DNA from: Symsagittifera roscoffensis
Taxonomy: Eukaryota; Xenacoelomorpha; Acoela; Convolutidae
Direction of reading: 5' to 3'
DNA: 64,000 nucleotides
NCBI RefSeq assembly: GCF_963678635.1
Contig: NC_087069.1
Location: 51,594,938-51,658,937 of the forward strand
The position numbers and the translations under genes are program-made. The notes beneath the pieces are model-generated. The model was given only the letters and a program-made list of their open reading frames with translations, searched no databases and was not told where the DNA came from. Shown here piece by piece: positions 58,691 through 64,000 of the stretch (positions are counted from its first letter, which is position 1; each line of letters begins with the position of its first letter).

Positions 58691-59526
58691 AAGAGTGGGA
58701 GTATGATTTCGTGCTGTTTCTTTGAGGGGTTCTGTTTTGTGTTAACATTATATGGAGGTTTTTCTGGGCTTTCTTATGTTGTTTATGGTTGTGTCCTTTT
58801 TTTCAAAAAGCAAATTGTTTTTGGTATGGGTTTGTCTTTCGACTTTTTTGTGTTTTATTATTTCTTTCGTTGACTTTGTAATAGTCTTCAAAAGAATAAA
58901 TTATCCAGTTTTAAGCTGGGTTAATCCGGTTTGGGTACCGTTGGTGTTCTTTTCTTATTCATGCTGTTATTTTATGATTTGTGGTGTTTAGTCATTTGCG
59001 TTGGTTAGTTTAGTATAGTGTATAATTCCATTCCAACCGGGTTAAAGGAAAGTTGGAAACTTGTTATCATTAGTGAGAGTTGTTGTTATTGAAAGCTTGG
59101 AACATAAAATCATTATTTTAAACAATTCTTTGTGGGCGAGCTGTGCGAGTTTGGATAGAATTCTTGTGCGAATGATAGAAAAGGTTAGTACTGCTTTAAC
59201 AATTAATAAATTTCCTGCTTGAATTTTGAATTTTACTACATTTGGGGGAATTTGAAGTTATAAATTTTCATCGTATGTAAGTTTACTGCTTGGTGGGGAA
59301 AAATTTATAGATTAATTTATTACATTTTTATGAATTTTAAGACATTATATAGTGCGAAGAGTTTAGATTATGGAAATTATTTTATCAAAAATGTTTTAGC
59401 AAATAAGTTTGATGAATTCTAGTTTCTAAAAGTTTTCTATTTTTTGTCTTTTTTCATTTTTTAGGTGATGGTGGTGAGAGGGCTAGAAAAATGAAATTAA
59501 ACATTATCAAGAATGGTAACTTTATA
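58691..59526. other. T/G-rich spacer downstream of the envelope module
   Basis: Continuation of the T/G-rich + strand seen over the two genes. The 79-codon hydrophobic + strand frame at 58752 is a by-product of this composition. No LTR partner can be tested because the other end lies outside the window. Confidence 0.4.
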
Positions 59527-59532
59527 TTTATT
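59527..59532 (-). terminator. Poly(A) signal behind the two-gene module
   Basis: AATAAA on the minus strand, 28 nt after the stop codon of the 602-residue protein. No such signal was noticed between the two genes, fitting one transcript. Confidence 0.55.
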
Positions 59533-59559
59533 AGCGAATATAATTTAAATATACTTATC

Positions 59560-61368
59560 TTAATCTTCAGGGAAAAAGCCGTGGGGAAAGAGGTCTTGAA
59601 TTAGTTCTGATGATGTAAGTAATTTAGCTAATATACGAATGATATTTTTAGTTTCAAGCAGTGGCCAAAGCAATTGAAGTGCTTTGATGATATTTAGTTC
59701 TTCGGTGCCGACTGCAAATTCATGAGGTGTGTTTTGAATTAAGTTATAAAGTTTGTGGTTATATTTAGTGTTATGTATAAATTCAAGGATTGGGATTTCG
59801 ATGGGTTGTAGGAATTCGTGCGGGATGAGGAAGGGTCGGGATTCTTTGTCCTGGAAAGCATTGATGATGGGGCAAAATATATACATTTGGTGGACGGGGT
59901 CGTAGTTACGGAGGATGCCGTGAAGGTTAGTATTTTTGATACAATTAGTGAAATTAAGGAAAAACGGTGATGTGTATTTTGAGTTAATGAATTGAAAACG
60001 ATGGTGGGGTTGTCGTGAAGGTGTGTGTAGATGGAATTGTATTTGAATAAAACGATAATATGTATAAGTATGTGTTTGTTTAGTGCGTAACATAATATCG
60101 TGGGAGCAGCGCAGATCTCGTTCCTGCGGTTTAAGGAAGTGAAAGGTTAGTGTGAATAAATCAAATTTATCTTGGAAGCTTTGATAGGCTTGTGTATTAA
60201 TGAGGGCTTCTGAAATGATGTGATTGTGTTTTTTATCAAAAATATTAAGTGTAAATATATATGGTGTTGAGATGAAGATTTTTTCTGTTAGTTGTGGGTT
60301 AGCAAAGCGGTCATCATCTAAAAATAGGTCTTGGTTAGGTCGTATGATGTTGTGATCGTAATATTCAATAGTGAAGTCGTTAGCGCGGGGTGCGGTGTAT
60401 TCTTTTAATAACTTTTTGAATCCTACATATGTGAATTGTCGTAGTGTTAGTGCTGTTGTTAGACTGTATAGCATATCTTTACATTGTTCGTTATTAGTTG
60501 TGGTATTATATAGTGGTAAGTAAAGGGGGTTAGTATAGTGATAGTATGATGTCCAAGGAAGTGTTGGCATTAAGACATATTCGTCAACAAAATTCGTGAT
60601 GTCGTCATTAGTGGTAGGTGTATTTAAGGTGTACTGAGGGAATGATGGTAGGTTAGTTTGTAGAAATTGGTTGGTATTTTTATGTTTTGGGTGATCAATA
60701 TATTCCTTAGCTGTGCCTGGTTTAGAAGTGAAAGGATGATTTGGGAATTTTCCTTTGAAAGTGCGATAAGCTCTGTTAGTGCTAGTTGATGATTCTGTGG
60801 AGGTGGGTGATTGTGTTAAAGATTGGGTATATTCAGATAGTGGTGTTGGTGTTGGTGGGCCGGATGATGTTGTCATGGAGGATAGGTGATTTATGGTAAG
60901 GTTGTGTGGATGGATCATTTGTTGTTGGAGTGTTATATAATTATCTAGTTCTGGGGAAATTTGTGGAATATCTGGGGAATTGTTAGCTGAACGGTTTGAA
61001 AGGGATGAACTATACGTTGGGGTAACTTGGGATGCATAAGAGGGAGTGGAAAGGGATGGTAGTGGTTGACTGGCGCTGATGGGTCGGAAAGGGGAATGTG
61101 AAAAAGTAGAGGGGTTGGTTTGGGAGTAAGTGGAAGGAGAGGGTTCGGAGTTGGCAAATTCGTCGGGAGTTTCAAGGTCTGAATTATTAAATTGTGAAAT
61201 TGTGCGAAAAACTGAAGCGTCTGAGTTAGTGTCTGAACTCGTGCTGGATGGTATGTTAATTACAAAATCAGGTGGGGGAAAAGCGAAAAGTGGTATAATG
61301 GGAACTGGGTTTTGGAGATTTGCTGGGTGGGAATTTGAACGGTGGAGGGATCCAAGTTGTCGGCTCAT
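59560..61368 (-). CDS. Unrecognised 602-residue protein behind the envelope gene
   Basis: An intact frame. The ATG lies at 61368-61366, inside the stop region of the preceding gene (ATGA overlap). Residues 1 to about 240 are rich in Ser, Thr, Pro and Asn with no charged clusters, a typical disordered arm. Residues about 255-602 are a dense, aromatic-rich domain (FVDEYVLMPTLPWTSYYHY, FTYVGFKKLLKEY, ILEFIHNTKYNHKLYNLI) with few Cys, no zinc knuckle, no signal peptide and no obvious membrane helix. A long leucine-rich helix precedes the end. Codons favour A/C at third positions, like the upstream gene and unlike the region at 1-57 kb. By position it could be a nucleocapsid, matrix or other structural partner of the glycoprotein. 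In chuviruses a nucleoprotein gene follows the glycoprotein gene, which makes that idea attractive but unproven. The lack of stops over 602 codons suggests recent activity or constraint. Confidence 0.75.
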   Translation of the reverse strand: MSRQLGSLHRSNSHPANLQNPVPIIPLFAFPPPDFVINIPSSTSSDTNSDASVFRTISQFNNSDLETPDEFANSEPSPSTYSQTNPSTFSHSPFRPISASQPLPSLSTPSYASQVTPTYSSSLSNRSANNSPDIPQISPELDNYITLQQQMIHPHNLTINHLSSMTTSSGPPTPTPLSEYTQSLTQSPTSTESSTSTNRAYRTFKGKFPNHPFTSKPGTAKEYIDHPKHKNTNQFLQTNLPSFPQYTLNTPTTNDDITNFVDEYVLMPTLPWTSYYHYTNPLYLPLYNTTTNNEQCKDMLYSLTTALTLRQFTYVGFKKLLKEYTAPRANDFTIEYYDHNIIRPNQDLFLDDDRFANPQLTEKIFISTPYIFTLNIFDKKHNHIISEALINTQAYQSFQDKFDLFTLTFHFLKPQERDLRCSHDIMLRTKQTHTYTYYRFIQIQFHLHTPSRQPHHRFQFINSKYTSPFFLNFTNCIKNTNLHGILRNYDPVHQMYIFCPIINAFQDKESRPFLIPHEFLQPIEIPILEFIHNTKYNHKLYNLIQNTPHEFAVGTEELNIIKALQLLWPLLETKNIIRILAKLLTSSELIQDLFPHGFFPED

Positions 61369-63320
61369 CGTGTGCTAAAAAAATGATTATTTTGAGATTG
61401 AAAGGTGGTGGTGTGGGGTTGTTCTATAATTTGTTCGTATGCACTATCATTTTGTAAATGATTTGTCGTTATATGTTGGATAGGGCTGTGTATTGAATGT
61501 GGTCGAAAATTTGGATTATTTGCGATTGCTAAATTTCGAATATTTCTGGGAACTAGGGATAAGGGATGATTTTGTGGTAGGGCTGGAACTTGTGGTGCTG
61601 TAGGTGTTGTATCTACGTTATTGTGTTTTTCGTCATATGTATTTGGTCTTGTGGCTAGTTTTGTATTATATTCTTTGATTTGTGCGTCTAGAAGTATTTT
61701 GTTTATGGATGATGAAAATATTCCAAAAAATCCTGCAAATAATATGCGTGCTACACTTGCTCGGCGGTTGACTTGTGTGTGTATAGCGCATGTCTTATAG
61801 ATTCCTTTCAGTAGTGAGAAAAGAAATCCTATAAAGTTAAACATAGCGTATAAGATAGTCAATCGTTCTAAGATGTAGTAGGGCCATCCTAGAAAAGCGA
61901 GTATTTCGTTTTTTAGGGTTACAAAACTGAAAATACTTATGGGTGAAATATCTTGTGGTCTGTCTTTTTCGCCATTTAAATATATATAATCTTCAATATC
62001 TTTGAAATATCCACTGTAATCTTGAGTGTATATGTCTGCAAATCCTGCGGTTTCTGCAAGTTTTCTTAAATTTTGATCAATTGATTGTCTTTGTATAGTG
62101 TCCATTTTTGTGAGTAGTTCTTGGAATTGTTGTGATCTAATGTGGTGTTGTATATAAGATCTAGAATAAATTCCAATGGATTGTAGATCTATATTGGGGT
62201 TTCGAGCAATGGCTCTAATGCTTTCTGGTGAAAACTTTTTGAGTGGTTGCATTAATGTAGGGTATGGTGTTAATAGGTAGTATTTATCTTCATCTGGATT
62301 TAGTTGTACTACATTGTGGCTATTTTCTGATCCACATGGGACTGCGGTATCCCAAAAATATGTTCTTCTTGAGAGTGTGTCGACAAAATGTACTTTATTT
62401 TTATAGAATATGGGTATCCTTTTATAGCAACGTTTGTCTTCAAAAACGTATAATGGTGATACTTTTTTAGTGCTTGTATAAAACCATAAAATGTTTCCTT
62501 CGTAATCAAGAAAATTTGATCTGTTTCCTGATAATAAATATCCTGCATAGGGTAATTTTAATACTGCTAATGCGAGTGATTGCAATATTTGTGTTCGTTC
62601 TAGTTCGCATAGTTGATGTAGTGTTTCTAATTCAGAAAGTGACATTTCTTGAAAAATTCTACTAATTGTGTAGTCTAATTTCATATCTAAATGAATGTCA
62701 TAATGTATGTTTTCAAAGTATGTTGTGTTCATTAGTGATAGTTCTTGTAATCGTGTACTTTTTCTGTCAATTGGTGTTAATTTTCCACCTGGTTGACTGG
62801 TAGATTTTTGGAAATTAACTGGATTGTAGGGTTTTCCGTCGTATTTATATTTTGCTGTTGCATGTGGATCTACTATGATTTTTCCAGTGGTCATGTCGAA
62901 ACCTTGTTCGTATTCGACAAGTATTTCGGAGTATTGTGTTTTGTAGAGCGGGTTTGGGTATTTACATGCAAATTCTGTTTCTTGGTAGATTTGAAAACGT
63001 GTTAGTTTGTTTTCTATATTGTTTAGATTTCTGAAATCATTACATCGTTTGTGATGTGTGTTTACTTGTTCGTATGGGATGGATTCAATGAAGTATTTTT
63101 CATGAAATTTTATCTTTCTGGCGTGTATTTTTGCTACTTGAAATGTTGTGCATGTATCTTCGGGAAACCAAACAATTGTTGCTTGGGTTCTTGTTGTAGG
63201 ATCACAATATCCTTGATCATTTTTGCAAGGTAATCGAATTCCTTGATTGATCATTCTGTTATCTTCTAAATCTCGTGTGAGTTGTATTTTTTCGAGTTGT
63301 ATTTTCCAATCAAAAAACAT
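61365..63320 (-). CDS. Viral-type envelope glycoprotein, chuvirus/BEL-env-like
   Basis: 651 codons from the first in-frame ATG, but the same frame is open further upstream to about 63647, so the ATG at 63320 is probably internal. Features: paired Cys in the N-terminal third (residues 32, 39, 57, 93, 119); the blocks AGYLLSGNRSNFLDYEGN (259-276), RCYKRIPIFYKNKVHFVD (297-314), DEDKYYLLTP (343-352) and FSPESI (363-368); GIYSRSY (383-389); then long helical sequence; a strongly hydrophobic region (462-510) holding one or two membrane segments; and a 140-residue Pro/Asn/Gln-rich tail. The order and spacing of these blocks fit the glycoproteins of chuviruses and the env genes related to them in BEL/Pao elements. 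Such proteins mediate membrane attachment and fusion. It ends in the ATGA overlap with the next gene. Placement is by motif recall, not a search. Confidence 0.75.
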   Translation of the reverse strand: MFFDWKIQLEKIQLTRDLEDNRMINQGIRLPCKNDQGYCDPTTRTQATIVWFPEDTCTTFQVAKIHARKIKFHEKYFIESIPYEQVNTHHKRCNDFRNLNNIENKLTRFQIYQETEFACKYPNPLYKTQYSEILVEYEQGFDMTTGKIIVDPHATAKYKYDGKPYNPVNFQKSTSQPGGKLTPIDRKSTRLQELSLMNTTYFENIHYDIHLDMKLDYTISRIFQEMSLSELETLHQLCELERTQILQSLALAVLKLPYAGYLLSGNRSNFLDYEGNILWFYTSTKKVSPLYVFEDKRCYKRIPIFYKNKVHFVDTLSRRTYFWDTAVPCGSENSHNVVQLNPDEDKYYLLTPYPTLMQPLKKFSPESIRAIARNPNIDLQSIGIYSRSYIQHHIRSQQFQELLTKMDTIQRQSIDQNLRKLAETAGFADIYTQDYSGYFKDIEDYIYLNGEKDRPQDISPISIFSFVTLKNEILAFLGWPYYILERLTILYAMFNFIGFLFSLLKGIYKTCAIHTQVNRRASVARILFAGFFGIFSSSINKILLDAQIKEYNTKLATRPNTYDEKHNNVDTTPTAPQVPALPQNHPLSLVPRNIRNLAIANNPNFRPHSIHSPIQHITTNHLQNDSAYEQIIEQPHTTTFQSQNNHFFSTR

Positions 63321-63982
63321 TATTTTTTGGTATCCTCTATTTTTTGTATCTGCTTTACAATTTGAGGGGTCGTTTATTCCAATGAATGGTATCCAATGTT
63401 TATCGTCGGGGTAATAAGTTGAACGTCCGTGTGCGCCATTGAATGGGTATTTGTCGTCTAATTTGATATGTCCTTGATAGCGTTCAAGTTCTGCTTGGTG
63501 TACAGAATCGCTAAAGACATGGAAGTGTACTATTTGTCTGTCTGAGTGCTTGTTAATTGTGAGATTTAACCTGTGTAATTCGACTTTACAATCATCGGGA
63601 TTGAGATGTAAAAGTCTTTCAATGTTACTTTGGTAAATGATTCGTCGTCAAGTCTGTTTTTATTTCCGTTTGAAACTTGTGTGCAATGTACTTTCTTTTC
63701 GGAAAATGTTGCTGTAAATTTATATCCGGTGACTGTTGATGCTCGGGCTTTTGAGAATAGTGTTGCTATTATGTTTGCAGTTTCTATAGCTTGTGGTTCT
63801 GTTTAGCATTGTGATACTTGATTTATTGCGTATTTTTGTAGTGTTTTTTGTTCGTTTTCTTCACAATCATAGTGTGTTACTAGTAAGTTTTGAGGTCCTG
63901 TGCGAGGAGATGGATTTGTGTTTTGTTCGGAAAATATAAGATAAAAGAATTGTAGAAAGATTAATATCCTTGAAATATACAT
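63321..63982 (-). pseudogene. Broken 5' part of the envelope gene, with signal peptide
   Basis: A minus-strand ATG at 63982-63980 opens a hydrophobic leader (ISRILIFLQFFYLIF) fit for a signal peptide, followed by Cys-containing ectodomain-like sequence. This frame meets a TAA at 63805-63803 (codon 60). The same frame continues to be protein-like to about 63650, where the coding sense passes to the frame used by the downstream part. One stop and one frame change thus separate the signal peptide from the main body. Sequencing error in an A/T-rich tract or genuine decay could each explain this. The gene start is within 20 bp of the window edge, so whatever lies upstream (for instance a polymerase) cannot be seen. 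Confidence 0.65.
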
Positions 63983-64000
63983 GTGTATGATAGTCCTGAA

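Noticed and set aside
58752-58991. 79-codon hydrophobic + strand ORF resembling a small membrane protein
   Set aside because: The + strand here is T/G-rich, which gives Phe, Val and Leu codons by composition alone. No independent support.
61130-61378. Plus-strand and second-frame ORFs overlapping the two right-end genes
   Set aside because: Shadows of the minus-strand genes, arising from their biased composition.

Overview
The window is AT-rich, gene-poor and dense in repeats. It looks like nuclear DNA of an invertebrate animal. The evidence is spliceosomal GT-AG introns with short TTTCAG-type acceptors, metazoan-type transposons (a CR1/Jockey-like non-LTR element, a Ty3/gypsy LTR element, Tc1 elements with DD34E spacing, hAT-like and other terminal-inverted-repeat elements), many mini- and microsatellites, and almost no long open frames. 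Splice acceptors and repeat style would suit a nematode or another small invertebrate, but nothing here fixes the phylum. All readings were made by eye, without database searches.

Layout. 1-15.6 kb is non-coding repeat DNA: a dispersed 1.4 kb family (one old copy at the left edge, two tandem copies at 12.1-15.0 kb), a GC-rich 29-bp minisatellite at 3.85-4.56 kb, and a nested transposon pair at 8.77-9.47 kb. From 15.6 to 23.0 kb lies a tandem array of a 2.9 kb unit (two partial copies and one full copy) that carries short protein-like segments. A 415-codon serine-rich, acidic unrecognised ORF sits at 23.6-24.9 kb. Between 25 and 40 kb there are terminal-inverted-repeat elements, extreme poly-C tracts, a 5'-truncated non-LTR retrotransposon (31.45-33.03 kb) and a hAT-like MITE.

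At 40.1-55.1 kb I can assemble one five-exon gene on the + strand. Its four introns hold most of the transposons in that stretch, including a complete but decayed 6.0 kb gypsy element on the minus strand (43.05-49.06 kb) and a back-to-back cluster of three Tc1-type elements (50.87-52.50 kb). All internal exons are phase 1-1 and the joined frame closes exactly at 246 codons.

The right end (about 58-64 kb) has a different character. The + strand is T/G-rich, and the minus strand carries two long overlapping genes: a viral-type envelope glycoprotein resembling the chuvirus / BEL-Pao env group, with a broken 5' part and a signal peptide at the very edge, and immediately behind it a 602-residue orphan protein. 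The two share an ATGA stop/start overlap and end with a close AATAAA. This polycistronic envelope module, cut by the window edge and followed 0.9 kb downstream by an interstitial TTAGGG tract, is the best candidate for an undescribed system.
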